Assembly (NCBI GenBank): GCA_016709995.1
Contig: JADJLQ010000002.1
Location: forward strand, 186,001-250,000
DNA from: Saprospiraceae bacterium
GTDB taxonomy: Bacteria > Bacteroidota > Bacteroidia > Chitinophagales > Saprospiraceae
DNA length: 64,000 nt
Direction of reading: 5' to 3'
The notes beneath the pieces are model-generated. The model made no database searches, was not told the origin of the DNA, and saw only the letters and a program-made list of their open reading frames with translations. Positions 9,570 to 20,204 of this stretch are shown here, one piece after another (the first letter of the stretch is position 1; the number at the start of each line of letters is the position of its first letter). The position numbers were made by a program, and so were the translations under genes.

Positions 9570-11232
9570 TATTGCAGGGTTACTTTTTTTAGATAAAATC
9601 CTTTAGCATCCACCTGTGGTGGCAATACGCTCTCTACGACAATTCCTTCAAGCGGAATGACCATTTTATTCATTCGGTCATTCGTGATAATTTCAAAGGG
9701 CAGGGGCATAAAAAAATTATTTATTTTTATTTCATATTTTTGAAATCCTATTTCCTTCACCTGTACATCCAGTATATCAGTCGTCCTTAGATAAAAATCA
9801 AAGAATGGTCTTAAGTTTTTTCCAGAAGCGGTGCTGAATAATTTTTCAACATCCATGGAAGTCACAAAATGATCATAGGTATAAGCAGTATCTGTCGCTA
9901 ATTTTTTTAAAGCGGGGAAAAAGATGTCATCTCCTATTAAATAGCGCAAGCTGTGCATAAAAAAAGAACCCTTGCCATAGATATTGCCGCCTGAATACAC
10001 TTCTTCTACGGTGGCTTCATCTCCGGGTACCATGGCTTTTCGACTTCTTGATCCTCTTCGATGTCGGGCGATGATTTCATCATACGCATCCTCTCCACCT
10101 AATTCTAACATAGCCAGCGCTTCAGCATAGGTCGCAAGACCCTCCTGGATCCACATATGAGCCCAATCCTTGTTGGTTACTTTATTCGCCCACCATTCAT
10201 GTGCATACTCATGGAATAAATTTGCAGAATAGGTTTGACCATTTATTTGTTTGAATAAAAATTTGTTATCAAAAGTGATCATGGTTTGGTGTTCCATACC
10301 GGAATTAGGAACTTCAGCGATCCCAATTTTTTCTTTAACCCACGGATATTCACCAAAATACTTTTCTAATATTCTACTATCTCGTTTTTTTAATTCAATT
10401 ACTTTTTTTGCATACATCGTATCTACTTCTAATACGTAGTATTCCACCGGCACTTTCGTGCCTTCAATCGTCGTATATTCATCTTTTACCACTTTGTATT
10501 TTCCTATATTAAATACAATACAGTAATTACTGATGGTATAATTTGTATTCCAATTATAAGTGGACATGTTATTTTTAGTAGTCACATTTACTAACAAGCC
10601 AGGTCCGGCCACCGTTAAATTAGAAGGAACAGTAATCTTCAGTTCGGCCCCCTCATTGGGTTCATCACTCGGATGATCTTTACATGGAAAATACATTTTT
10701 CCGCCTTCGCCCTGTATATTGATAGATACCCAGTCGTTGCCATTGATATCTTTGGTCCATGTAAAACCTCCATCCCAGGGGGCTTGACAGCTACTGGGGA
10801 ATACCATAATATTCAATCGTTACTTTTTTGATTTCCTGTCTCAAAACCAGTAGGTGAGAGTATAAATATTTTATCATCCTTCTGATGGAACACGACTGCT
10901 TTTTGGTTGACTTTTATTCTAGTAACCGTATATAAATGAATTAAATCAAGTAAGATCGTATCTGTTTTTTTAGATAAGTTTAGGCTTACAGTTGCCGATC
11001 CACGGATTGATTGTTTTGTAATATCGACATCAAGTGCGATCGAATAATGTCGAATATCCATTATTGCCTGCAATGGCAGTAGCTTTCCTCCGCTCGTGAG
11101 GTAGGTTAAATCTCTTGCATTGACTGAATCATTTTGACTGAAAGCCGCGAAAATATGTGAAGCAAAAATGATCATGGTGACCAGTTTAAGCAGATGAATA
11201 TCAAAGTTGGTCTTTATACGTTTGCTTTTCAT
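9569..11232 (-). CDS. Second secreted M1 family metallopeptidase, two homopolymer frameshifts
   Basis: Starts at 11232 with a hydrophobic leader (LVTMIIFASHIFAAFSQ). The N-terminal sandwich (HYSIALDVDITKQSIRGSATVSL) is broken near 10825 (six A, five needed) and near 10800 (four C, three needed) and continues as APWDGGFTWTKD. The catalytic part is intact: SGMEHQTM replaces GAMEN, HEYAHEWWANKV supplies two zinc His and the base Glu, and WIQEGLATYAEAL the third ligand. The C-terminal half ends in a short beta domain instead of a long HEAT region. First gene of the M1 pair; paralogous to the next but clearly diverged. Confidence 0.88.
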
Positions 11233-11580
11233 AGATAGATATTTTGCTTTTCTGTTAGTAGCCGGCCAATAAAGTTGATTTCTAAAAAGTTAAGTGTCAA
11301 GGTTGCTTTTCCCGCACCCGGAATGTCTCACTTTCCAATAAGCGAAAGTATATATTATTTTTCTAATGACCGGACCATAAGGTTGTATTGCAGCTACCGC
11401 TAGATCCGTACTTTCATGAAGGAGATGTGCATACTGCCAAGAAAGCCCTTTATTGACTAACGGGATACAAGATAAGCGACCATCTGATAGATTAAGTCCG
11501 GCCGCTGCCACCATCACTGCTCATTCTTCCGGTATACCTGTGAAGAGTTTTTAAAATTATTTAAGACAATATCACCACTT
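11233..11580 (-). other. Gap with one unrecognised small ORF (11290-11517)
   Basis: Between the rhamnosidase and the M1 genes the only open frame of note is 75 codons on the minus strand at 11290-11517. Its sequence (YAHLLHESTDLAVAAIQPYG, then a Cys/Gly/Lys-rich end) matches nothing I recognise and it has no signal peptide or membrane segment. It may be non-coding. Confidence 0.2.
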
Positions 11581-14318
11581 CTATTTTGACGCAGTAAAAA
11601 GGTATTTTCCGCTCTCCATTGAAAACACATCATACCCATCCTCTTCTTTTTCTTTTTTCACATAAGTGGAAGTTGATATCTCCTGACCATGCTCCAATAT
11701 TTTATTCACGCCTTGTTTTGGAAAATACAAGAGCGCCGTGGAACCGACCGGCACTGCTAACTCCACTTCTAATCCATTGGAAGTATTCCATGAAATGCCA
11801 GCCTTGCCGTAATTAGTTTCAGTGAAATATTTTACTTGTTTGATATCACCGGCGGGCATGGGTTTGAAGATGATTTTTTATATCCGGGCGCAGATTCGTC
11901 TGATCTCATGCCGGCGAGATTGCGATAAAACCAGCTTAATCCGCCTCCAAACATCGGGTGATTAAATGAACCGGTCTCGTCCCATTGTTCCCGGGTGGTC
12001 GTACTGCCCAAAGCGATCCAGTGACCAAAACTGGGATAGGTGGTTTTATTCATAGCATTATACGCCAACTCATTCAAACCATGTTCGGCCAATACTTCAA
12101 AAAAATAGCGGGTCCCGAAAATGCCCGTATCAAGATGCCCGTCTGAGGCGGCAAGATCATTTTTGATGGCTTGAATGACCCGGGCATATTGTTCCGGAAG
12201 CACCCCCATTTTCAAGGCAAAAATATTGGCACCATACTTTCCAAAGCTGCCCGAAGCTTCATTATAAAAGGTATGCATAAACGCCAGGCGGGTCTGTTCG
12301 GCAATGCTTTTGTATCGTGCGGCATCATCCGGTTTGCCGAGGATAAGCGCAGTTTTGGCAGTGATGTCTGCACCCAGCCAATAATAAAAGGTGTGTACCA
12401 TCTCGTCCGGGGGCAGATGGTCATCATATCCTGCCCAGTCTCCGAGGTTCCACCATTTGAGTACTTTGCCATCGAGGCCGGTACGCTGACTATACATGAT
12501 ACCGGCGGTATTGACCCAGGTACTCATATACCGCATATAGCCGGTCATGCCCTCGTAGTTTTCTTTTAAGATATCGGGGTCGCCATATTGCTGATAAAAC
12601 TCCCAGGGTATGATCTGTATCGCTGAGCCCCAGGCTACGCCTCCCCCGCAACCCGGTTGCCATGGCGCTCCATTGGGTACATATCCCGTAGCAGGGATCT
12701 GGGCAGAAAGCATATCCCGGATCCATTTTTTATAAAAAGCACGAGCGTCAAAATTATGCATCACGGTTTGACAGGCTACCTGTCCATCGCCTGTATAAGG
12801 TGAGCGCTCGCGATGCGGACAATCTGATGCAATGGCCCCATGCATATTATCCAGCTGGCTGCGTCGCCAGATCTGATTGATTTTATTAAATAAAGGATTG
12901 GAAGTCTCGAAGACCGCATTTTCTTTGACATCGGTATTGATGGCTTCCGCCTGGATGTTTTCCGGCTTTAGTTCGCCATACCAATTGTCAATATCGACCC
13001 CGCTGAATACAAACCAGTTGAACCGCGGAGCATAGCTTTGACCCGGCATACCATTATATATAAAGGTATTGTCACCGGAATATACATTGGCATTAAAGTG
13101 GATTTTGATTTCATGGCCTGCAGGGGCAGTCATATTTTTGAGACGCACCCAGCCGGAAATCTCCTCGGCAAAATCGACCTGGTAATGGCCATTGTCTAGT
13201 TTGACTATTTTTAAGGGTTGATAGACTTTGGTGATTTTATCTGTAGGTGAGGTATGGGCTACAAGTCGTCCATAAGGTTTACGACGAAGTGCCACGGGTT
13301 CCCACCGGCTATCATCGAACCCAGGCTTGCACCAATCGGGCTGTTCGTTTCGCGCATCATAGACTTCGCCATGATAGACCAGGTCGGAGATGATGGCAGA
13401 CCGGGCTGCTTTCCAGCTTTGATCGGAGATCACTGTCTCCTCGGAACCATCCTGGTAGGTAAGGTGCAGTTGTGCCAAAAACCTCGGCGACCCGTAAGAG
13501 GCCGTCCAAAATTTAGGTGCATTATAAAATCCATTGCCAAGAATAGCCCCGATCACATTTTCGCCATTTTTCAACAGGGTAGTCAAATCATACGCCAGGT
13601 ACATGACCTGGTAATCCCGGAACTCATCAGGCAGGGAGATAAAGGCAGCGGGCAATTGGGGTCTCCGGTCATAATTGGTTTGATTGGGCACCAGCAGATC
13701 ATCGGATACTTTCTGCCCGTTGGTATAAAACTCAAAATATCCTAGCCCGGTGGTATAGACGACTGCTTTTTTAATTTTCTTTTTGATCGTCACCTGCTTG
13801 CGGAGCAACGGTGCCGGTGGGGGCATCTGCTGGGGTCGCGCATCCGGTCCGCCGGGCGGTTTGGGCATAGCTTCATCGCCTTGCCAGGGAGCACCGATCC
13901 ATTGGGCGATCCAATCTGATTCGCGGAGCAGCCCCATCCTCCAGGTGGCCACTGGACTCCAGGCCGATACCCGGCCGGCTTTGTCCCAGGTCCTGACCTG
14001 CCAGAAACAATCCATCCGGGAGCGAAGTTCTACGCCACCATAGGGTATACGGTTTGATTGGTCGCTGAGTATTTTGCCGCTGTTCCACAGATCAGGAGAT
14101 TTGAGTTTTTTGGTGGTGCTGGCGACCCGAATCTGATAGGCGGTTTGTTTTTGGCCTCGTTCGCCGGGTTTGGCCAGGTTGATCCAGGATAGATGAGGTG
14201 TTGTTTCATCTACGACGGTTGGATTGTCCATGTATTCGCAGGTGAGTTTGGTCAGGGTGAGTTGGGCGTGGAGGGAGAGGGTGATGGCGATGAGGAGGAT
14301 GGTGGGGATTAATTTCAT
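11581..14318 (-). CDS. Alpha-L-rhamnosidase (GH78), one frameshift near the 3' end
   Basis: A large secreted glycoside hydrolase (signal peptide MKLIPTILLIAITLSLHAQ) removing terminal rhamnose from plant glycosides or pectin side chains. It shows the GH78 order: N-terminal Ig-like domain (ENPTVVDETTPHLSW-like), lectin-like domain (TGLGYFEFYTNGQKVSD), then the (alpha/alpha)6 barrel with the signature CPHRERSPYTGDGQ and GYVPNGAPW. The frame breaks at 11872-11877: six A in the coding strand where seven would continue IIFKPMPAGDIKQVKYF into the C-terminal beta-sandwich, which is otherwise intact to 11581. Local GC is higher than in neighbouring genes. Confidence 0.92.
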
Positions 14319-14399
14319 GGTAGGGAATGTGGAGGTGTGGATATGAGAGCGAATTTAAGGTAAAGGAGGGGGTTTTTTGGTGATAGGTAGTGAATAAGA

Positions 14400-14536
14400 A
14401 GGATGTATTGCTCTTTGACTAAAGAGGAAAAGCTTTGCACGGATGTAGATTCTATATCAGGAAACAGTTTTAAAACGGAAGCCGTTAACCCATCCACACA
14501 AAAAAACAAGACATCTTCTACCACTCGCTTTTTCAC
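14400..14536 (-). pseudogene. Degraded IS256-type transposase fragment
   Basis: A short minus-strand frame reads VKKRVVEDVLFFCVDGLTAS and then LKLFPDIESTSVQ. This resembles the IS256 (transposase_mut) stretch where RGVEDVLFFCVDGLTGF precedes an FP...VQ segment and holds one catalytic Asp. Only this scrap remains, without termini or flanking repeats, so it is a relic at best. The rest of the gap 14319-14676 holds nothing else recognised. Confidence 0.4.
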
Positions 14537-14676
14537 CCAAGTTTAGACCCAATACATCTCTATTACCATTTACAGCCACTCGGTAACAGTCGCTATTAAT
14601 TTGAAATTGCAATCAGACACGATGACGCTATGCTTTTCATTTGTTTTAGAACAAGAAATTGTTTTTTTCCCAGCCC

Positions 14677-15591
14677 TCACCTCCCTTTCATTCTCCTGTC
14701 AAAAAACTCAAACATCTGCATCGTCGTTTTTGATTCTAATTCTCCTATCCAGCCATGACCCCCACCTTTTACGATGATCAGTTGATTAGGCACATGTGCA
14801 CTATCTAAAGCTGTATGCAATCGATATGCGTGCTCAATCGATGCGTATGGATCCTGGTCACCATGAAAGATCAACACCGATGCATCATCGGTCTTATCTA
14901 CATAGTGTAGTACGGAAATCTTTTTTAATATGGGATCATCGAGGCTGCTAGCTCCGGTAAAGTCTGCTCGTACTTCCTTCAAGGACTTCTTATAGTATTG
15001 TTGTATCGCTGCTTCGAGTGCAGGAGTGAGTGGTGGTCCCCGAAGAGTAAAATCGGTTGCAGAAAAATAGCTGACTACAGCCTGCACCTTGCTGGAATAT
15101 TGTGGAAGATTTGTCTGACCTTCGAGGCTATCCTTTGGTGCTGTGACACCAAGCATAAGAGCAAGATAAGCACCGGCAGACTCGCCCATCGCACTTATTC
15201 GCTTTGGATCGATATGCAGTGAATCTGCATGTGCACGCAGGTAACGGACAGCTTGCTTGGCATCTTCTACCTGCGAAGGCCACTTAAACCGGGGTGCAAA
15301 CCGATAGCCAACCGATACACCCACATAGCCCTTTGCTACGAATTGCCGGATCCAGCGATGCATATGTGACTTATCTCCCTGTTGCCAGCCTCCACCATGA
15401 AAGAAGAGCACCACAGGAAATGGTCCCGGTCCATCGGGCTTCCCGATATCGAGTTTAAGGTCTACTCCACCGGCATGACCATAGATGATGTCTTTATCTA
15501 TGGCGATCTTGTCAGTAGATTGTCCGTGCAAGGATATAGATTGCAGACAGAAGGTACAGGTGATCATCAGTATACAGCAATGAGATCTCAT
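14677..15591 (-). CDS. Secreted alpha/beta-hydrolase esterase (BD-FAE/HSL-like)
   Basis: A 304-residue exported hydrolase with signal peptide. The oxyanion-hole motif FFHGGGWQQGD, nucleophile GESAG (Ser about 138), acid Asp about 247 in FHGDQDPYAS and His about 279 in GGGHGW are all present, in the order of bacterial carboxylesterases with HGGGW. Relatives often deacetylate xylan or other sugars, which would suit the nearby rhamnosidase and the xylanase at 28 kb, but the substrate is not shown by the sequence. Confidence 0.88.
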   Translation of the reverse strand: MRSHCCILMITCTFCLQSISLHGQSTDKIAIDKDIIYGHAGGVDLKLDIGKPDGPGPFPVVLFFHGGGWQQGDKSHMHRWIRQFVAKGYVGVSVGYRFAPRFKWPSQVEDAKQAVRYLRAHADSLHIDPKRISAMGESAGAYLALMLGVTAPKDSLEGQTNLPQYSSKVQAVVSYFSATDFTLRGPPLTPALEAAIQQYYKKSLKEVRADFTGASSLDDPILKKISVLHYVDKTDDASVLIFHGDQDPYASIEHAYRLHTALDSAHVPNQLIIVKGGGHGWIGELESKTTMQMFEFFDRRMKGR

Positions 15592-15724
15592 ATGGATTAC
15601 AAGTTAATCATTCCAATGTATCGAAAAAGGCGTTTCTTGTAGTTACCTTTTGCAAAATCTAAAAAGGAGTTTTCCTAAAGACAGGAAACGCAGTTAAATT
15701 ATATTGATTATTGATTTATAAACT

Positions 15725-16474
15725 TTATATCCCCGTATACCAGGCCCAGCCACTGTCTCCCGTATCTACATATTTATCCGTGACTACGATACGTTGTAAA
15801 TATTTCATGCTCTTATATCCTATTTGAGTCTCTACTCTTAATCGCAGTGGAGCCCCATGAGCAATGGCAAGATCCCGGCCATTCATTCCATAGGCAAGCA
15901 TGGTTTGCGGATGAAAGGCATCGAGCAAATCAATGCTATCTACCCACCCATCATAGGAATAGAAATTTACAAATCGGGCGCCGGGTAATATACCTGCATG
16001 TTGAAGTATCGTGCCGAGCGGGACACCGGTCCATTGAGCAATCGCCGTCCAACCTTCCTCGCAGGTATGTCTTGTAGTTTGAGTATGGGATGGCAGTTTT
16101 TGAATGTCAACTAAAGTATATGAGCCGGGTCGCGATACACTTCCTTCCAGGGACAGTCTCCAGTCAGCGAATTCGTTTTTTTGAAAACGCTCATAAGATT
16201 CGCTATAATAGGGTTTTGATGTATCCGCTGGATTGGTCGTGCCTGTTGCCGGAAATGATGATATGTCCCGAAAATTATACTCCTTTACTAATGCCTGTCC
16301 GGGTAATAAAAAGCGATGTGCGATATATGTGAGATTATCACCCATACGCAGTAAACTACCATATGAAGGAGGTGTCGGTCTCGAGGCACAGCCAGTGGCT
16401 AATAGCCCTCCCACGGTCGTCAGACCTGTGATGATGGCATCGCGACGCGTAAATAATTTTTTCTTTTTCATCAT
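15725..16474 (-). CDS. YedY/sulfite-oxidase-fold molybdopterin protein
   Basis: A 250-residue periplasmic molybdoenzyme of the MsrP/YedY group. The start at 16474 (or 16471) is chosen because it opens onto a Tat-like leader, KKLFTRRDAIITGL, ending ATGCAS, which could also be a lipoprotein site. The molybdenum-ligand Cys lies in RHTCEEGWTAIAQWTGVPL, followed by ARFVNFYSYDGW and PLRLRVETQIGYKSMKYL, typical of the fold. It overlaps the stop of the upstream cytochrome b gene by one base. The likely role is reduction or oxidation of a periplasmic S- or N-oxide with electrons from that cytochrome. Confidence 0.9.
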   Translation of the reverse strand: MMKKKKLFTRRDAIITGLTTVGGLLATGCASRPTPPSYGSLLRMGDNLTYIAHRFLLPGQALVKEYNFRDISSFPATGTTNPADTSKPYYSESYERFQKNEFADWRLSLEGSVSRPGSYTLVDIQKLPSHTQTTRHTCEEGWTAIAQWTGVPLGTILQHAGILPGARFVNFYSYDGWVDSIDLLDAFHPQTMLAYGMNGRDLAIAHGAPLRLRVETQIGYKSMKYLQRIVVTDKYVDTGDSGWAWYTGI

Positions 16475-17232
16475 TATTTTCCGATTGTCATTGCACGCAT
16501 TTGTTGTTTTATTCCTGATTTGGCTACCATCACGATATGCGCTATCAAAAAAAGTATGAGCGCAATGGAGGTCATAAAATGTATGGTACGGGCAGATTGG
16601 GCACCAAAAAACAGCTTTAAAAGAAAGGGATAAGCCGCTGTGATAGCCGGTGACATCGTCATACCTGTCATCACGATCGTCGGCATCAGGAAAAAGATGA
16701 CGAACAGGTAGCTGCATTTTTGTAAGAGACCATAGTCAGGACCTACTTTATCAGCCGGTATATGTAAGAAGAGGTGATTCACCACATCTTCCCACAATAA
16801 GTGCCATGAAAAATCTTTCGCCCGAGGGAAAAGATATCTCCAAAAGTGCCCGGTGAAGATCCCCATAACAAAATAAATCAACCCGGGTATCAGTAGAAAC
16901 CAACCAGCCAGAAAATGTAAACTGCGGCCCCAACCATTTTGATTAAATATAGGATAAGTACGGGAAGCACTTACCGGAGCATTTGCAGCAGATGTAAAGG
17001 GCACGGGTTTGTCCCAGCCACCATGCTTATAGTTGCGACTCAGCGGAATTTCGAACAACGCCGGAGTCAGATCATTACCTGCTTCTCCCCAATAAAACCT
17101 GGGGTGAACCATGATCATTTCAATACCTGTAATAACCAAGGCAAAAAAACTCAAGGTAATGATCCAGTGTGTGCTTCGTACCCAAAATGAGTGCGAAGGA
17201 TTTTCAGAGGATAAGTTTTGGTGTGTGGGCAT
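16474..17232 (-). CDS. Membrane cytochrome b (b561/formate dehydrogenase gamma-like)
   Basis: A 252-residue integral membrane protein with four main helices (about residues 22-42, 107-128, 172-195 and 215-237). Candidate heme b His residues lie in VRSTHWIITL, GRSLHFLAGW, ARTIHFMTSIAL and LFLIAHIVMV. This pattern fits the di-heme cytochrome b subunits of thiosulfate reductase or formate dehydrogenase. It directly precedes and overlaps the molybdopterin protein, so it probably carries electrons between the quinone pool and that enzyme. MsrQ, the usual MsrP partner, is a different family. Confidence 0.85.
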   Translation of the reverse strand: MPTHQNLSSENPSHSFWVRSTHWIITLSFFALVITGIEMIMVHPRFYWGEAGNDLTPALFEIPLSRNYKHGGWDKPVPFTSAANAPVSASRTYPIFNQNGWGRSLHFLAGWFLLIPGLIYFVMGIFTGHFWRYLFPRAKDFSWHLLWEDVVNHLFLHIPADKVGPDYGLLQKCSYLFVIFFLMPTIVMTGMTMSPAITAAYPFLLKLFFGAQSARTIHFMTSIALILFLIAHIVMVAKSGIKQQMRAMTIGK

Positions 17233-17417
17233 TTATTTACACAGGTTTAATATTGTCTTACTTCTGAAGGCGGCATTAAATGTACATTAATTTACAATAT
17301 TATTAACCCGGGTAATTGTTACATCCCCCTGTCGAACAGAATTTAATATGTAGGTATCCACAGCATTAAGTCAAAGGAAGAATCAATAAAAACGAGATCG
17401 AACCTAAAGCCGACTGA

Positions 17418-18000
17418 TCAGTCCTCAAACACTTCGGTATAGTTCAGATTATTTTCAAATTTATCTTTCAACAAGGAAATACTGATGATACAGATACCAA
17501 TTAAAGAAAACCCAATTATCGCTCCAATGATGATCAGCCCATATGATTTTACCAGCATGGAGAAAATCAGGGTTGCAGGGATGGTAATACCCCTGATCAG
17601 ATTCGGAGTAGAGGTTGCCACCGTTGCCCGGATATTGGTGCCAAACTGTTCGACACTGTTCGTAATCAACACGCCCCAATACCCGGGCACAGAATCCTAA
17701 AAAAATACAGCGATAATAATATCCTTCCAACGTATCGGGAGGAATCAGGAGAAAATAAGTAACAGCTACAATTTGAATGAGGGCGTAAATCAGCAAAGGG
17801 CCTTTGCGTTGCTGCATCACTTTGCTTAACAACCCGCAAAGGATATCTGATACTGCAAATGAGATCAGAAAAGTCATGGTGGCAATACTTACTGATGCCT
17901 TTTCCTTGATTCCAAAAGCCATGCAAAACTCAGGGGAAAGGGTGATAAACAAATTGGTAAATACTACGGGAGGTGCTCCTGCGAAAACGCAAAGCTTCCT
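17418..18000 (-). pseudogene. MFS transporter, C-terminal half only, frameshifted
   Basis: Minus-strand sequence encodes six hydrophobic helices resembling the second half of a major facilitator: GAPPVVFTNLFITLSPEF, then ATMTFLISFAVSDILCGLLSK, and later GVLITNSVEQFGTNIRATVATS and a final helix pair. A single extra C near 17690 breaks the frame (GFCAGYWG restored by its removal). The first half of the protein is missing: coding similarity stops at about 17985-18000, where an antitoxin-like gene on the other strand begins, also without its start. Deletion, recombination or misassembly are all possible. Confidence 0.7.
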
Positions 18001-18275
18001 TAGAAAAAGAAGCAAAACGCCTGGCTCTTATCATTGAAGACTATGAAAACAAACACATACCTATGCCAGAACCGGACCCAATTGAAGTCATTAACTATAT
18101 GATGGAACAAAGCCAGATGAGCCAGAAACAATTGGCTGAAATACTTGGAAATAAAGGTAATGTTTCAAAAATACTCAATAAAAAAAGAAGACTATCTATT
18201 GAAATGATCAGAAAGCTTAGTGAAAACTTACATCTGCCGGCAGAGATATTGATAAAAGAGTATCCTTCGGCATAG
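17973..18275 (+). CDS. HigA-type antitoxin (XRE HTH), N-terminus missing
   Basis: The frame encodes the C-terminal 90 or so residues of a HigA-like antitoxin: EAKRLALIIEDYENKHIPMPEPDP, the helix-turn-helix MSQKQLAEILGNKGNVSKILNKKR, and LSENLHLPAEILIKEY. Full HigA proteins of this group have about 30-40 more residues before the EAKRL segment. The GTG at 17973 lies inside the antisense MFS remnant, so the true start was lost at the junction near 17990. No toxin gene adjoins it. It may still make an HTH protein, but autoregulation through its own promoter would be lost. Confidence 0.7.
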   Translation: MLLRKRKASLEKEAKRLALIIEDYENKHIPMPEPDPIEVINYMMEQSQMSQKQLAEILGNKGNVSKILNKKRRLSIEMIRKLSENLHLPAEILIKEYPSA

Positions 18276-18346
18276 AATGAATGACAATAGCACAAAAAAA
18301 GCACTCTTTGTGGATATCTATCGCAAAACAAGTAATCTAAAGAATT

Positions 18347-19051
18347 CTATTTTTCCATGATCGACTGAACTATATCTTTATAACTTCTGCCAATCGGGAT
18401 CTGCTTATTATTAATTTCAACATCGGTAGCAGTATAAGCATCAATCTTATCTATTGAGACAATAAATGACCGGTGGATACGGAGGAAATTATTCTTTGTA
18501 AGTATTTCTTCTATTTCCCCAAGCTGATATTTTGTCAGAATTGAATTTGAAGAAGTTACTATCCGGATGTATTCTTTAAGGCTTTCTACATATAGGATCT
18601 CATCGAGATAAACTTTTACTTTTTTCTTACTCACGTTAAAGAAGATAGATTTTCTTTCCTTTTCGATGGGTGGCATTTGTCCTGATTTTGCCTCCACAGG
18701 TTGCTTCAATTTATTTACAGCCATGACAAACCGGCTGAATTCAATAGGTTTGAGCAGGTAATCCAGGACATTATATTCATATCCCTGCAGGGCAAATTCG
18801 TGATAAGCGGTCGTCAATATTATAGGTGGTGGATTCTTTAGCGATTTGATGAAATCAAGTCCTTTTAACTTGGGAAGATGAATATCCAGGAAGATCAGGT
18901 CTATCTTTTCCTTTTGCAACACCTCCAGGGCAATGATAGCGTCAGAACAGATATGTCGCAAGTTTAAAAAAGGAATTTGTTTTATATAGTCCTGTAGTAT
19001 TTCCGCAGCAAGAGGCTCATCCTCTACTATTATACAATCATACTGATGCAT
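18347..19051 (-). CDS. LytTR response regulator
   Basis: A receiver domain (acidic pair VEDEP, phosphoacceptor Asp about 56 in LIFLDIHLP, Lys in LLKPIEF) followed by a LytTR DNA-binding domain from about residue 130 (DEILYVESLKEYIRIVTS, FLRIHRSFIVSIDKID). ATG 19051 is favoured over TTG 19060. When the kinase's 3' frameshift is corrected, its end at 19038 overlaps this start, which fits translational coupling. It should bind 21-bp-spaced direct repeats such as the one at 20205-20234. Confidence 0.93.
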   Translation of the reverse strand: MHQYDCIIVEDEPLAAEILQDYIKQIPFLNLRHICSDAIIALEVLQKEKIDLIFLDIHLPKLKGLDFIKSLKNPPPIILTTAYHEFALQGYEYNVLDYLLKPIEFSRFVMAVNKLKQPVEAKSGQMPPIEKERKSIFFNVSKKKVKVYLDEILYVESLKEYIRIVTSSNSILTKYQLGEIEEILTKNNFLRIHRSFIVSIDKIDAYTATDVEINNKQIPIGRSYKDIVQSIMEK

Positions 19052-20101
19052 CTTTGTCAAGATTGATTTTTAAAGATACCGAAAAGTGTTGTTCTTATTA
19101 TCTATTTCAAGTAGGTGCTCAGGATACAACAGCTCCAACTGACGGCGAATATTATTCAAACCGATGTTTTCCGATTTGATCGTTGCATAGTCCAGGCTGT
19201 TTGAATTTTCGATTTTAAAACAGAGCTTACTATTCTCCAGATTTAAGTCAATATTGATGAAAGAATCAAACCTGCTTTCACTGGCTCCGTGTTTAAAAGC
19301 ATTCTCTACAAAGGGCAATAATATTAGCGGAGCTATCGGGTGAGACTCGTTGTCTATTGATTTTTTAAAATTCAATTGCAACTTCTCACCATATCTTATT
19401 TTTTCCAGCTCAATAAAATCATCGAGCACCTGAATTTCATCCGAGATGGAAATATATTTTTTCTGGGACTCATAGAGCATAAAACGCAACAGTTTGGACA
19501 GTTTCATGACCGCATCGGCCGTGGCATCTGATTTTTTTCTGGCCAGCGCATAGATATTATTGAGTGTATTAAAAAGAAAATGTGGATTGGTTTGGGATTT
19601 TAAAAACTGCAATTCCGTTTCCAGTTTTTTTCTCAGTATTTCCTGAGAGACTTCTTTTTGTCGGATGTTTAATCTGATTAATTTGATCGAGATGGCAATG
19701 CCACTGACAAAGGCTAATATAAAAAAGTAGTAGCTGATACTGCTGAATGGATTCAAACCCATCCCTAGATCAGTTTTTGCATGAAGTATCCACCTATACA
19801 CAATAACCTGATTGATGATCATATAGCCGAAGATGGCTGCAGCAAATAGCAAACCAGCGACACTGAGTGTCTTGACTATATTCCATTGTCTCGATAAAAA
19901 TCTGTTTGTGGCGAAGAACAAGCTGTACACCAAAGGGATTTTTACTATCAGAAACACCAGTTGTATTAGTAAGGCGAAAAAGAATAAACCTGAACCAGAC
20001 TTGCCTTCTATAACGGATGAACCAGAATCGTAATTGAGATAGGCTTTAAATAATACATATGCTACCCAGAATAAAATGTGATAGGTGATCCGTTTTGTCA
20101 T
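19038..20101 (-). CDS. LytS-type sensor histidine kinase (His_kinase family), 3' frameshift
   Basis: Four predicted membrane helices fill the first half (about residues 5-20, 42-65, 80-105, 120-145), followed by a short coiled linker and the His_kinase domain: phosphoacceptor His in SQTNPHFLFNTLNNIY and the ATPase part with LILLPFVENAFKHGAS and IGLNNIRRQLELLYPEH. Frame 1 stops early at 19070; one more T in the TTTT run near 19080 gives SVSLKINLDKDASV and an end at 19038, overlapping the regulator. No periplasmic sensor domain is visible, so the signal is probably sensed within the membrane. Confidence 0.9.
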
Positions 20102-20204
20102 TACGTAGTCTACGTTTCTTGCAGGTTCTAGTATTGCCGAGGTAAAATCAGTGATTTTTTTGAATCAGGGACCTTAAATATAGGAATAACAGTTTAGAAC
20201 GTTT

